Numbered from the stretch's first letter, positions 1-11,342 are shown. The stretch: 49,837 nucleotides of DNA from Carideicomes alvinocaridis (GCA_005473895.2 SRJI02000007.1:95001-144837); one strand, 5' to 3'. Numbers and translations are program-made. Notes: generated from the letters alone by a model not told the origin.

Positions 1-2336
<2,336 letters not shown>

Positions 2337-2434
2337 GATCCAGTAGAAGCCAGGTTGGCCTACTGATCGAAAGCATACACCGTATGTGTACTGACTTGGA
2401 CGGCGGTAACCCCGCCGAAATTCAGGGTTTTTCT

Positions 2435-2553
2435 TGGTCTGGTGATAATAGCAAGAGCAAAACACCCGGCTCCATTCCGAACCCGGTCGTTAAGTGCCTT
2501 AGCGCCGATGGTACTGCGTCTCAAGACGTGGGAGAGTAGGTCATCGCCAGACC
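2435..2553 (+). rRNA. rrf: 5S ribosomal RNA
   Basis: The ends pair as helix I: GGTCTGGTG at 2436-2444 with CGCCAGACC at 2545-2553. The interior has the typical CCCGGCTCCATTCCGAACCC segment and the GGGAGAGTAGG loop. It lies about 100 nt after the 23S end. A small hairpin (GGCGG-TAAC-CCCGCC, about 2402-2416) lies in the spacer and may belong to rRNA processing. Exact ends could shift by 1-3 nt. Confidence 0.95.
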
Positions 2554-2622
2554 TAGTAAGACCCTGAACGTATCTCTCTTACGATGCGCCTCACAAAACT
2601 ATGTTTCCGAGGCGAAAATTGG

Positions 2623-2699
<77 letters not shown>

Positions 2700-2711
2700 G
2701 ATTTAGCGAAC

Positions 2712-2742
2712 AAGCCGCACCCGAAAGGGTCGCGGCTTTTTT
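2712..2742 (+). terminator. rho-independent terminator of the rrn operon
   Basis: A long stem AAGCCGC-ACCC / GGGT-(C)-GCGGCTT with a GAAA tetraloop is followed by six T residues (2737-2742), only 12 nt after the tRNA-fMet CCA end. Nothing recognisable lies between it and the next gene end at 2923. Confidence 0.9.
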
Positions 2743-2922
2743 GCTGTTTGGCAGGGCCAACATATCGAATACTTGGCCGCGGTCCTCGAGCCGGGGTAAG
2801 CGCGGCTCCGAGCCCCAAGTGACGACCAGCCTGTAGAACCCGTCCAGCCCCAGACCTGGCGCGGCGCCGCGGGTGAGCGTCCCGGCCAGCCCAGCGACAT
2901 GAGCCCGCTTCCAGCTGCAACG

Positions 2923-3975
2923 CTAATCCGCCTTTATCATCATCGGCCCGGCCAGGATCAGCGCGACAAGGTCGGCCTGGCGGTTCGTGCCGGTTTTCTG
3001 GAAGAGGTTGCGCATGTGGAAGGCGACGGTGGTGTGCGAGACGCCGAGCTCTTCCGCGACGTCGGCCGGGCGGGCGCCCTTGGCCAATGCGCCGGCGACG
3101 CGCGCTTCGGTCGGGGTCAGGCCGAAGAGCTCCATCAGCAGCGTTTCAGGTGCGCGGCCGCGGCGCTCCGGGGCCGCGAGGAACAGGGCCAGGGCGGGCG
3201 CGTCGGCCGGGTCGTCGTCGCGGGCGGGCAGGGCGCAGGCCAGGGAGGAGAGCGAGCCTTCGCCCGTCACGCGATGCAGCTGAAGGCCGACCACCTTGTC
3301 CTCCCCTGCCCTGGCCGCCTCGAGCGTCTCGGAACGGGCATGATGAAACGCGCGGCCGGAGGCCTGATCGAGAGGGATCACCCCTTCGGCCTGGATGCGG
3401 ATACAGTCGCCGGCGACGGCCAGGTCGCAGGCCGCGCTGTTGGCATAGAGCAGCCGCCCCGACCTGTCCAAGAGGACCACCCCCAATGCGACGAGGTCGA
3501 GCACCTGTTCGGCCCCCTTTTCCGAAAGGCCGGCCAGGGCGTGGCGCAGGCCGGCCAGTTGATCGTCATGGTGCTCACGGATCCGCTCGACCTGGCGCAG
3601 GCGGGCCGCAATCGTCGCCAACATCAGGTCGTAATCCACGGGCTTGACCAGGTAATCATCGGCGCCCCGCAGCTTGCCCTCGACCACCTTCTGCGGTTCG
3701 GACAGGGCGGTGAGAAAGACGAAGGGGGTCGTGGCCAGTTCGGGGGGCATTTCGCGAAGGGATTCAAGCACGCCGTAGCCATCGAGACCCGGCATCGAGA
3801 TATCGCACAGGACCAGGTCGGGCGTTGCGCCCGCGAGGATCCCGACCGCCGCCTCGCCATCGGCCGCCTCGATCGCGCGATAGCCGGCGTCCTGCAATTC
3901 CTCGACGATGTCGCGGCGCAGCGCGTCTTCATCCTCGATCACGAGAATCTGGGGCGGATCCATGGGGCGTTTCAT
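2923..3975 (-). CDS. response regulator, REC domain plus LuxR-type HTH
   Basis: The 350-aa protein has an N-terminal receiver domain (about 8-128) with acidic residues E14/D15/E16, phosphoacceptor D58 in LVLCDISMPG, T89 and K111 (LVKP). A middle segment (about 150-265) resembles a degenerate PAS fold (LLDRSGRLLYANSAACDLA). A C-terminal LuxR/FixJ-like HTH spans about 286-340 (LTPTEARV, GVSHTTVAFHMRNLFQKTG). It should be a phosphorylation-controlled transcription factor. Its ATG overlaps the kinase TGA in an ATGA (3972-3975), so the pair is translationally coupled. The LuxR output with an inserted PAS-like segment makes it longer than the usual 200-220 aa NarL type. Targets are not visible; the nearest divergent operon at 6421 is one possibility. 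Confidence 0.9.
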   Translation of the reverse strand: MKRPMDPPQILVIEDEDALRRDIVEELQDAGYRAIEAADGEAAVGILAGATPDLVLCDISMPGLDGYGVLESLREMPPELATTPFVFLTALSEPQKVVEGKLRGADDYLVKPVDYDLMLATIAARLRQVERIREHHDDQLAGLRHALAGLSEKGAEQVLDLVALGVVLLDRSGRLLYANSAACDLAVAGDCIRIQAEGVIPLDQASGRAFHHARSETLEAARAGEDKVVGLQLHRVTGEGSLSSLACALPARDDDPADAPALALFLAAPERRGRAPETLLMELFGLTPTEARVAGALAKGARPADVAEELGVSHTTVAFHMRNLFQKTGTNRQADLVALILAGPMMIKAD

Positions 3976-5744
3976 GCTGTCCCCGGGTCGAACCGCGGCA
4001 GCCTCATGCGGAAGGTCACGCCGTCACCGCCCGGCTGGAGGGTAAGGTCACCCCCCTGCATCCGCGCCAGCGTGCGGGCCATGAACAGGCCAAGCCCGGT
4101 GCCCGCGCTTCCGGTGCTGTTGGCGCCGCGGTAGTTGCGGTTGAAGATCAGGTCGCGTTCCTCCTCCGGGATCGGGTCGCCCTCGTTGTGAACGTCGCAG
4201 AGCAGGTCCTCCCGGTCGCCATGCACGCGGACCGAAACGGGCGAGCCGGCGGGGGCGTATTTGAACGTGTTGGACAACAGGTTTTCCAGCATCTGTTCGG
4301 CATGGGCCGGGTCGCAGAACACGGCGTCGGACTCGTCTTCGGGCTCGAAGATGCGAATCCTGCGCGTCGGGTCGGCTTCGCGCTGGCGGGTGCAGACCGT
4401 GCGGACGATATCGGTCAGGGCGCATCGCACGCGCCGCGCGCCGAGCTGCCCGGCATCCAGCCGTGCGACATCGAGCGTGCTTTCGACCAGCCTTGTCAGA
4501 CCGGCGATCGCGTTGCGGGCCCGGTTGGCCCGTTCCACGACCTCGTCGGGTTCCACCCGGGGGCCGCGCCGGATCAGCCGTTGGAGGGCGGAATCCGCCA
4601 CGGCAAGCGGGGTGCGGAACTGGTGCGAGACCATGGCGGCGAAGTTGCGATAGAGATCGGCGGCGGAGCGTTCGCGTCGCAGTGCCTCGTCGAGATCGCG
4701 GGTGCGTTCGGCCACCAGTTCCTCGAGCCTGTCCCGGTCCTCGGCTTCGCGTTTCTGGGCGACGTGGCGGTCGGTGGCATCATGCAGGAAGAGGATCGCG
4801 CCGATCACCTCGCCGTCGTTGCGCATCGGAAAGAACCGCAGGTCGACGTAGCGGGGTTCCGTCGCTTCGTGGCGGAACAGGGGGTGCTGGACGAGTTCGG
4901 AGGAGTCGCCGTCCAGCGCCCTGGCGACGCCGGCCTGCAACGGGGCGATGCCGAAGAAGCCCGCAAGCTCGGCCAGCGGCCGGCCGGTGGCCTGTTCTGC
5001 CGACGTCCCGATCAGGCCCGCCATGGCGTCATTCCAGAGGGTGCAGCGCCCCTCGCGGTCGACGGCGAGAATGCCTTCGCCGCTGGACGAGACCAGAAGC
5101 GCCGAGAAATCCTGCGACCGCCGCAGCATCAGGTTGCGCTGATGGGCCTGGCGCAGGGCGACGGCGAGCGTGGCCGCGAGGATGCCGCCCGCCGCCATGA
5201 TCCCGATCAGGAAAAGGATGATCTGGCGCAGCTGGGCGCGGTAGGTTTCCAGCCGGCCGCCCAGATCGTTCCACTCTGCGATCATCGCCTTGTTGGCGGC
5301 GCGGCCGAAGAAGGCGGGCGCCGGCTTCAACGCCTCGCGCAAGCGGGCGCCGTCGCCGGGCGAATAATCGGCCACGACCGGTGTCATGGCCTCCAGTGCG
5401 GCGGCGATCCGATCGAGCTCGTCGTCATGGCCGATCTCCTCGACGAAGCGGCGCTGCGGGCCGTCGTTCAGGATGGCGACACGGCTTTTCAGGATGTCGA
5501 AGCGCAGGGCCAGCTCGTCGGGCTCGGCCTCGCCAAGGTCGATGAGGGCCGCGGTTTCCGTGAAGCGGCTCGCGGCCACCTCGCTCTGGTGAAAGACCCA
5601 GAGCATGTTCTTTTCCGCGCCGACCCGCATCGCGTTCTCGACCTCGAGCATCCGGGTGAGGGAGAATGTCAGCAGCACCGCGAAAACGACGACGGCGACG
5701 AGGGGCAGCAGCAGGCCGACGGCCAGGTTGCGAAACCGGATCAT
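3972..5744 (-). CDS. transmembrane sensor histidine kinase with PAS domain
   Basis: The 590-aa protein has TM1 at about 7-29, a periplasmic sensing region at about 31-173, TM2 at about 174-198, a PAS domain at about 210-330 (ILAVDREGRCTLWNDA) and a coiled coil at about 330-365. The HisKA phosphoacceptor is H374 (MVSHQFRTPL). The HATPase domain has N-box N492 (SNTFKYA), G1 D517/G522 and G2 GTGLGL (548-553). It should autophosphorylate H374 and pass phosphate to the adjacent regulator. Both ends overlap neighbours by ATGA (5741-5744 upstream, 3972-3975 downstream). The periplasmic domain next to a secreted partner gene suggests that the partner contributes to signal sensing; the signal itself is unknown. 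Confidence 0.92.
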   Translation of the reverse strand: MIRFRNLAVGLLLPLVAVVVFAVLLTFSLTRMLEVENAMRVGAEKNMLWVFHQSEVAASRFTETAALIDLGEAEPDELALRFDILKSRVAILNDGPQRRFVEEIGHDDELDRIAAALEAMTPVVADYSPGDGARLREALKPAPAFFGRAANKAMIAEWNDLGGRLETYRAQLRQIILFLIGIMAAGGILAATLAVALRQAHQRNLMLRRSQDFSALLVSSSGEGILAVDREGRCTLWNDAMAGLIGTSAEQATGRPLAELAGFFGIAPLQAGVARALDGDSSELVQHPLFRHEATEPRYVDLRFFPMRNDGEVIGAILFLHDATDRHVAQKREAEDRDRLEELVAERTRDLDEALRRERSAADLYRNFAAMVSHQFRTPLAVADSALQRLIRRGPRVEPDEVVERANRARNAIAGLTRLVESTLDVARLDAGQLGARRVRCALTDIVRTVCTRQREADPTRRIRIFEPEDESDAVFCDPAHAEQMLENLLSNTFKYAPAGSPVSVRVHGDREDLLCDVHNEGDPIPEEERDLIFNRNYRGANSTGSAGTGLGLFMARTLARMQGGDLTLQPGGDGVTFRMRLPRFDPGTA

Positions 5745-6217
5745 TGCACCTCGAGCCGGGAGAGCTGCCAGACCCAGCGATAATCGTAACGGATGTCCTG
5801 CAACGCCTCGTGTTCGTCTCGCGGATAGACGATCCAGAGCGGCCCCTTGTCGTTGCGCTGCAGGGGCTCGCCATCCATGCTGTAGGCCACGATGACGTCG
5901 AATTCGGTGAAATCGGTCATCGGGATCTCGACCACGTATTCGTTCAGCGCGCTAGCGATGACCCGCTCGCCCTCGGCCCCCAGGTCTTTCAACAGATCGC
6001 GCATGAGGAACCCGGTGAAGCTGTGCGTGCCGTCGGTTACGACGGTCGAGGTTTCGAGTGTCGTCTCCGGCAGGGCCTTCAGCGCCTCGCGGTCGAGCGC
6101 GACCTTGCCGTCGCTGATATCGCCGGTCACTTCCAGGATGACATCGTCCTGACCGGCCAGGGCGGCGCCGGCGATCAGCATCAGCGCGGCCGCAGCGCGG
6201 ACCGTTCCTGTCTGCAT
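5741..6217 (-). CDS. small periplasmic sulfite-oxidase-fold (molybdopterin-domain-like) protein, probable sensor partner
   Basis: The 158-aa protein has a signal peptide at about 1-21 (hydrophobic core AAAALMLIAGAALA). The mature part resembles the oxidoreductase molybdopterin-binding (SUOX) fold: DGTHSFTGFLMRDLL (about 62-76), IVAYSMDGEPL and KGPLWIVYPRDEH near the C-terminus, matching the family's G-P-L-x-I-V-Y-P strand. At 158 aa it is much shorter than catalytic YedY/SUOX proteins. The whole protein contains no cysteine, so the Mo-coordinating Cys is absent and sulfite-oxidase-type catalysis is not expected. It is the first gene of a three-gene operon with a histidine kinase and a response regulator, joined by ATGA overlaps. 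I infer a ligand-sensing or kinase-modulating role rather than an enzyme. The upstream 203 bp, shared with the divergent gene at 6421, has an AT-rich patch at 6276-6300. Confidence 0.75.
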   Translation of the reverse strand: MQTGTVRAAAALMLIAGAALAGQDDVILEVTGDISDGKVALDREALKALPETTLETSTVVTDGTHSFTGFLMRDLLKDLGAEGERVIASALNEYVVEIPMTDFTEFDVIVAYSMDGEPLQRNDKGPLWIVYPRDEHEALQDIRYDYRWVWQLSRLEVQ

Positions 6218-6420
6218 ATCCTTCTCCCCTTGCTTTTCGCCTTACTTCACCAGCCCCCGGAGCTTTGCGCAAACCCTTTATCTTACAAATAATTACGCCT
6301 TTCCCCTCTGAACGAACGGGGCGCATCGGCGAAAATTGGCCGACCATCCCGGCCAGAGTCAGAATCAGGCGGCCGGCATGATCCGGCACCGATCGCGACC
6401 TGAACGAGGGAGACAGCGCT

Positions 6421-7404
6421 ATGTGGGATTTCAGCCTTGGCGGCGCATTGGGGATGATGGCCCGCACGATGCCGTTCATTCTTCTGCGGATGGCGGTCTA
6501 TTTCGGGATCACCCTGGGCTACATCCTCGTCACCGGGGCAGGGGCCGGGATCGGCTACGGGGTCGGCGGTCTCGGGGGCGAGGACTTTCGCGCAAGCGCC
6601 ACCATGTGGGGCGGTTTCGCCGGGTTCGGGATCTTCGGGGCGATCATGTACTGGGTGCGGGAATACATCCTCTACATCGTCAAGGCCGGTCATATCGCGG
6701 TGCTGATCGAACTGATCGACGGAAAGCCGATGCCGGAGGGGCGCGGCCAGGTCGCTCATGCGACTGCCGTGATCAAGGAGCGCTTTCCGCAAGCCAGCCT
6801 GCTGTTCGCGGTCGACCAGCTTATCAAGGGAGTCATCAAGACGATCTCGGGGCTCGTGCGGGGCATTTTGGGCATTCTGCCGATCCCGGGCGTGCAGCAG
6901 CTCGCGGGCATCTTTTCGGCCTTCATGCGCGTCGCCGTCGGCTTCGTGGACGAGGTGATCCTGGCCTACGCGATCCGCACCAAGTCGGAGAATTCGTGGA
7001 GGTCCGCGAAGGAGGCGCTGGTGCTTTACGGGCAGAACTACAAGGTGATGCTGAAGAACGCCGCGTGGCTGGCGATCTTCGTCTACGGGCTGGGCCTGCT
7101 GGTGTTTCTTGTCATGCTCGCCCCGGCGGCGCTTGTCGTCTACCTGATGCCGGGCGCCTGGGCGGCCGGGGGCGTCGTCTTCGCACTGCTGTTTGCGTGG
7201 AGCGTCAAGGCGGCGCTGCTGGAGCCTTTCGCCATCGCCTGCATGATGCAGGTCTATTTCTGTACCATCGAGGGCCAGACGCCCAACCCGGAATGGGAGG
7301 CCAAGCTGGAGCAGATGTCTGGGAAATTCCGCGAATTGAAAGGGCGCGCGCTGGGGAGTGTCGGGGCAGAGCCGGCCCCGGTCGGCGGCGCCCGCCCGGC
7401 CTGA
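6421..7404 (+). CDS. polytopic inner-membrane protein, function unknown
   Basis: The 327-aa protein has about six hydrophobic segments (near 18-50, 62-85, 140-165, 205-235, 238-265). It has glycine-rich stretches near the N-terminus (GAGAGIGYGVGGLGG) and a hydrophilic C-tail ending in Pro/Ala/Gly. A loop with charged residues (about 180-205, KSENSWRSAKEAL) lies between membrane blocks. I do not recognise a named transporter family. The start is supported by GAGGGAG about 10 nt upstream of the ATG. It heads a five-gene same-strand cluster with an SH3b protein, a DUF3137 protein, a VWA repeat protein and a secreted metallopeptidase, which suggests an envelope role. Confidence 0.8.
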   Translation: MWDFSLGGALGMMARTMPFILLRMAVYFGITLGYILVTGAGAGIGYGVGGLGGEDFRASATMWGGFAGFGIFGAIMYWVREYILYIVKAGHIAVLIELIDGKPMPEGRGQVAHATAVIKERFPQASLLFAVDQLIKGVIKTISGLVRGILGILPIPGVQQLAGIFSAFMRVAVGFVDEVILAYAIRTKSENSWRSAKEALVLYGQNYKVMLKNAAWLAIFVYGLGLLVFLVMLAPAALVVYLMPGAWAAGGVVFALLFAWSVKAALLEPFAIACMMQVYFCTIEGQTPNPEWEAKLEQMSGKFRELKGRALGSVGAEPAPVGGARPA

Positions 7405-7436
7405 CGCCGCCCATGGCACGACCGAGGGAGGATGTC

Positions 7437-8186
7437 TTGCCGACAGTGACCAGACTTTTGCTGATCCTGCTTTCGCTGCTGCTGGCCTCGCCGGCCGCGT
7501 GGGCCCAGATGGACGGGCACGGGCCGGATGCGTGGGAGGTCACGGGCGTTGCTTCGAATGACATGCTGAACGTGCGTGCGGGGCCGGGTACGGGATATAT
7601 GGTGATCGGCACCTTCGCGCATGATGCCACCGGGTTGCGGATGACCACCTGCGTTCCGTACCTGCCGCGGCAGACATATCATGCCCTGACCGAGGCCGAG
7701 CGTGCCAGCCTCCCGCCCAGGTGGTGCCTGGTGGAAAGCCGGGATGGCCGCACCGGGGGATGGGTGTCCGCGCATTACCTGCAGGAGGACATGTCGGGCG
7801 GGCAGCCGGAAATGGCCCCGCCGGTCGCCGAGGCGCAGGCGCTCGTGCGTGACCTCTACCGCAGCTTCGACACCGCCGGCACGGCGGCGGACAATCCCAT
7901 TTCGCCGGGCGCGCGGCGGGATTACTTCTTCAAGGCGCTTGCGCCACAGCTTTCCGGTCACGGCGCCGACTTGCTCTACAACGCGCAGGACTTTCAGGGC
8001 GAGGTGACGCGCATCGCGCCTGACCCCGAGCAGCCCATGCTTCGGGGGATGATCACCATCGAGGTGGACTTCACCAACCTGGGCAGGCCGCAGCGCGCCG
8101 TCTTCCGGCTGCGCGCCGATACGGCCCTTCCGGGCGCCCCGGTCCGCATCTTCCGGATCGAACATGAAGGCTGGGCCTTTCCGTGA
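7437..8186 (+). CDS. secreted SH3b-domain protein
   Basis: A TTG start at 7437 is chosen because a strong AGGGAGGA lies 5-6 nt upstream and translation then begins directly with a clean signal peptide (PTVTRLLLILLSLLLASPAA, cleavage near AWA-Q). An in-frame ATG at 7413 has no ribosome-binding site. The mature protein has a bacterial SH3-like domain (VTGVASNDMLNVRAGPGTGY...GTFAHDATGL) carrying the typical LNVRAGPG motif. A C-terminal domain (about 140-249, ALVRDLYRSFDTAG through FRIEHEGWAF) recalls the DUF3828/YbjP type. SH3b domains usually bind peptidoglycan or protein partners; the partner here is unknown. It starts 32 nt after the upstream membrane protein gene. Confidence 0.82.
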   Translation: MPTVTRLLLILLSLLLASPAAWAQMDGHGPDAWEVTGVASNDMLNVRAGPGTGYMVIGTFAHDATGLRMTTCVPYLPRQTYHALTEAERASLPPRWCLVESRDGRTGGWVSAHYLQEDMSGGQPEMAPPVAEAQALVRDLYRSFDTAGTAADNPISPGARRDYFFKALAPQLSGHGADLLYNAQDFQGEVTRIAPDPEQPMLRGMITIEVDFTNLGRPQRAVFRLRADTALPGAPVRIFRIEHEGWAFP

Positions 8187-8257
8187 CCCGCGTCCTTCCC
8201 GTTCGCCCGGACCCGATGCCCGGAAGGGTGCGGCGAGACACAAACGACAGAGGCAGC

Positions 8258-9265
8258 ATGACGACCACATTTACCGAGCAGGCGGACATCGAGACCGGCT
8301 TTTCCGAGGTATTCTCCGACCGGATCGTCCCGCGCCTGGATGAGCTGGAACAGAAGCGCCAAGCGATCCTGTCGGTCGCCAAGCGACACGCCACCATCGC
8401 GCTGGCCGTCGGGGTGGTGTTCGGGCTCTGGTTCACTTGGGCCGGCGAGGGGTCAGGCGGAATTGGCGGCCTGATCGCCGGCTTCCTCCTGCCGGTTGCC
8501 TTCGGCGGTGTCGCCGCGTTCCTTCTGTGGAAGCGGCAGGCCGCGAAATGGCGCGGCTCGGCGGCAGAGACGATCATGCCTGTCATCTGCGACTTCATCG
8601 GCGACATGACCTACGACCACGAGGCGCTGAGGGGGTTCCCTCTCGAGCGGATTCAGAAGCTGGGCGTGATCCGCCCCTTCGGCGAAGCGAAGACCACCGA
8701 CCGTCTCGAGGGCACCTATCGCGATACGCCGTTCGAGCTGGTGCAGGCGAAGCTGTCGTCGAATTCGCGCCGGCGGGACGACGATGGCGCGAAGACGCAA
8801 TTCAAGGGGCTGCTGATGCGCATCGGCGTGCCCGAGCCGATCTCCGACCGCATCCTGATCGCCCGCGATTTCCACGGGCCGGGGAACAAGCTGGCCGAGA
8901 TGTTCGGGGGCGGCACGGGGCGCCGCCTGCCGAAGGTGGATACGGGGCACGAGCTGTTCGAGCAGTATTTCGAGGTCTATTCCTCCAACCCGTCCGTGGC
9001 GCGCGAGATTCTGGCGCCGGGATTCCTCGACAGTTTCGTCAAGATCGCCGAGGCGGAGAGCGGCCGGCACGGGCCCGAGGGGCTCGAGGCCGGGTTTCAC
9101 GAGGAATCCTTCTTCATGGCGCTCAAGCGGGACGATGAGTTTCTGCAGATGGGCGCCCTCACCAGCCCGGCGGATGAAATCGAGGACGAATTGCACGGTG
9201 TCTTCGAGGACATCTCCACCGTGCGCCGCATCATCGACCGTCTGCACGGGGACCACCCCGCCTGA
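8258..9265 (+). CDS. DUF3137 family membrane-anchored protein
   Basis: The 335-aa protein has two adjacent TM segments near the N-terminus (about 46-62 and 70-88). These are followed by a long cytoplasmic part typical of DUF3137 (ICDFIGDMTYD, FPLERIQKLGVIRPF, LEGTYRDTPFEL, HELFEQYFEVYSSNP, EILAPGFLDSF, ESFFMALKRDDEF). The start ATG at 8258 follows AGAGGCAG; a longer in-frame reading from 8183 adds an unlikely arginine/proline-rich leader. The biochemical function of DUF3137 is not established to my knowledge. It sits between the SH3b gene and the VWA gene with 71 and 58 nt gaps, consistent with one transcript. Confidence 0.83.
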   Translation: MTTTFTEQADIETGFSEVFSDRIVPRLDELEQKRQAILSVAKRHATIALAVGVVFGLWFTWAGEGSGGIGGLIAGFLLPVAFGGVAAFLLWKRQAAKWRGSAAETIMPVICDFIGDMTYDHEALRGFPLERIQKLGVIRPFGEAKTTDRLEGTYRDTPFELVQAKLSSNSRRRDDDGAKTQFKGLLMRIGVPEPISDRILIARDFHGPGNKLAEMFGGGTGRRLPKVDTGHELFEQYFEVYSSNPSVAREILAPGFLDSFVKIAEAESGRHGPEGLEAGFHEESFFMALKRDDEFLQMGALTSPADEIEDELHGVFEDISTVRRIIDRLHGDHPA

Positions 9266-9323
9266 CCGGATGGGGCAGGCAGCCGGCAGACAGATCCGGA
9301 AAACGCTCAGGGAGAAACAGGAC

Positions 9324-11342
9324 ATGAAACACATTGCCTTGCGTTCCGCGGCCCTCGCCCTTGCCGGGGGAATGGCGCTCGCCGCGCCGGCCGCTGCGGC
9401 GGACGAGAACGTCATGATCGTTTTCGACGGCTCGAACTCGATGTGGGGCCAGATCGACGGTACCGCCAAGATCGAGATCGCCCGCGACGCCATGGACCAG
9501 CTGCTGGGGGAATGGGCCGACAACCGCAAGGTCGGGTTGATGGCCTATGGCCACCGCCGCCGCGGGGATTGCACCGACATCGAAACCATCGTCGCACCGG
9601 GCGACGGCACCCGCGCCGAGATTCTCGAGCGGGTCGGCGGGATCACCCCCACGGGCAAGACCCCCCTGTCCAGCGCGGTGGAACAGGCCGCGACCGAACT
9701 CTCCTACACGGATACGCCCGCCACCGTGGTGCTTATCTCGGACGGGCTGGAAAGCTGCGAGCGCGACCCCTGCGCCCTCGCGGAGACGCTGGAAAAGGGC
9801 GGCGTCGGGTTCACGGCGCATGTCGTGGGATTCGGCCTTGGGGATGCGGATGCGGGCGCGCTGTCCTGCCTGGCCGAGAATACCGGCGGGCAGTATATCG
9901 CGGCCGGGAATGCCGAGGAGCTGGGCCAGGCGTTCACCGCCGTGGCCACGGCCGTATCCGAACCGGAACCCGAGCCGGCGCCGGAACCGGAACCCGAACG
10001 CCCCGAGGTGATCCTCAGCGGCCCCGACACGGCCCCCGCCGGCTCTGTCGTGCGAGTGGGCTGGGACAAGACCCTGGACAACAGGGATTATGTCACCATC
10101 GTCCCCGCCGGAACCGAGGCCGGGAAGCATGGCAATTATATCCGCGTCAAGGATCGGGCCGAAGGCAAGCTGCAGGTCCCGGGCGATGCCGGCATGTATG
10201 AACTGCGCTACATGACGGATGAGGGCGGAGAGGTGCTGGGCACCGTCGCGATCGAGCTCACCGAGCCGGAGGTGACGCTCAGCGGGCCGGAGACGGCGCT
10301 TGCCGGCGGGACCTTCCCGGTGGAATGGACCGGCGCGGTCCACGGCCGGGATTTCATCACCATCGTGGCGATGGGGGCCGAGGAGGGCAGTTATCTCAAC
10401 TACTTTCGGGTGAAGGACAACAGCCGCGACAAGCTGCAGGCCCCGGCCGAACCCGGCCTGTACGAGCTGCGCTACGTGCTGGAAGAGGGCAAGCGCACGA
10501 TGGCCCGGCAGACGATCGAGATCACCGAACCGGAGGTGACCCTCAGCGGGCCGGAGACGGCGCTTGCCGGCGGGACCTTCCCGGTGGAATGGACCGGCGC
10601 GGTGCATGGCCGGGACTTCATCACCATCGTCGCGATGGGGGCCGAGGAAGGCAGCTATCTCAACTACTTCCGCGTGAAGGACAACAGCCGCGACAAGCTG
10701 CAGGCCCCGGCCGAGCCCGGCCTGTACGAGCTGCGCTACGTGCTCGACGAGGGCAAGCGCACGATGGCGCGTCAGACCATCGAGATCACCGAGCCGGAAG
10801 TGACCCTCAGCGGGCCGGAGGAGATCAGGGCCGGCACGGAGGCCACGATCGAATGGACCGGTGCCGTCCATGGCCGCGATTACATCACCATCGTGCCGGT
10901 TGGCGCCGAGGAGGGCAGCCACGGCGACTACTTCCGCGTGAAGAACGACAGCCGCCGGAAGATGCGGGTCCCCGAAGAGCCCGGGCTCTACGAGCTGCGC
11001 TACGTGCTCGACGAGGGCAAGCGCACGATGGCGCGTCACAGGATCGAGGTGCTCGCCGCCGATGCCGCGCTGGAAAGCGGCGCCAGCCTGAGCGCGCCGG
11101 AAACCGCCGCGCCCGGTGCCGAAATCCAGGTCGGCTGGGAGGTCGAGACAGACAGCGCCGATCAGCGGATCACCCTGGCCCGTGGCAGCCAGGCGATCTT
11201 CACCTGGCTGCAGGCGATCAGGATCACGGGCGAGCCGCCGGTCCGGATCACCTTGCCGGAAGAGCCCGGGATGTACGAGCTGCGCTTCCTCGACGTGGCG
11301 AACCAGGAGGTCCTGGCGCGCAAGGTGATCACGGTGGAATGA
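9324..11342 (+). CDS. secreted von Willebrand factor A protein with 88-residue tandem repeats
   Basis: The 672-aa protein starts with a signal peptide (1-24, ALALAGGMALAAPAAA). A VWA domain (about 27-205) begins with an intact MIDAS DGSNS motif and carries T108 (TPTGKTPL) and LISDGLES, so metal-dependent ligand binding is expected. An acidic-proline linker (EPEPEPAPEPEPE) leads into four 88-residue repeats (residues 227-578) and a divergent fifth unit to the C-terminus. Each repeat has the pattern EVxLSGP, GRDxITIV, YFRVK, PGLYELRYV, and is probably a beta-sandwich. The ATG follows GGAGAAACAGGAC. It is likely a periplasmic or surface adhesion/scaffold protein working with its co-directional neighbours. 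Confidence 0.88.
   Translation: MKHIALRSAALALAGGMALAAPAAAADENVMIVFDGSNSMWGQIDGTAKIEIARDAMDQLLGEWADNRKVGLMAYGHRRRGDCTDIETIVAPGDGTRAEILERVGGITPTGKTPLSSAVEQAATELSYTDTPATVVLISDGLESCERDPCALAETLEKGGVGFTAHVVGFGLGDADAGALSCLAENTGGQYIAAGNAEELGQAFTAVATAVSEPEPEPAPEPEPERPEVILSGPDTAPAGSVVRVGWDKTLDNRDYVTIVPAGTEAGKHGNYIRVKDRAEGKLQVPGDAGMYELRYMTDEGGEVLGTVAIELTEPEVTLSGPETALAGGTFPVEWTGAVHGRDFITIVAMGAEEGSYLNYFRVKDNSRDKLQAPAEPGLYELRYVLEEGKRTMARQTIEITEPEVTLSGPETALAGGTFPVEWTGAVHGRDFITIVAMGAEEGSYLNYFRVKDNSRDKLQAPAEPGLYELRYVLDEGKRTMARQTIEITEPEVTLSGPEEIRAGTEATIEWTGAVHGRDYITIVPVGAEEGSHGDYFRVKNDSRRKMRVPEEPGLYELRYVLDEGKRTMARHRIEVLAADAALESGASLSAPETAAPGAEIQVGWEVETDSADQRITLARGSQAIFTWLQAIRITGEPPVRITLPEEPGMYELRFLDVANQEVLARKVITVE
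10002..11057 (+). repeat. four tandem 264-bp in-frame repeats within the VWA gene
   Basis: Units start at 10002, 10266, 10530 and 10794, each exactly 264 bp (88 codons). Units 2 and 3 differ, by eye count, at about 16 of 264 nucleotides, with only one amino-acid change (Glu/Asp in the RYVL-E/D-EG motif). Units 1 and 4 are more diverged. A fifth, clearly divergent unit runs from 11058 to the stop. Near-identical units could change copy number by recombination and could cause assembly collapse. Confidence 0.9.

Noticed and set aside
2743-2922. Possible small gene between the rrn terminator and the response regulator
   Set aside because: Short frames only, without a ribosome-binding site or a recognisable motif.
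6336-7436. Upstream extension of the SH3b gene's reading frame through the preceding membrane-protein gene
   Set aside because: It overlaps a gene with clear TM segments; a TTG with a strong Shine-Dalgarno and a signal peptide at 7437 explains the start.
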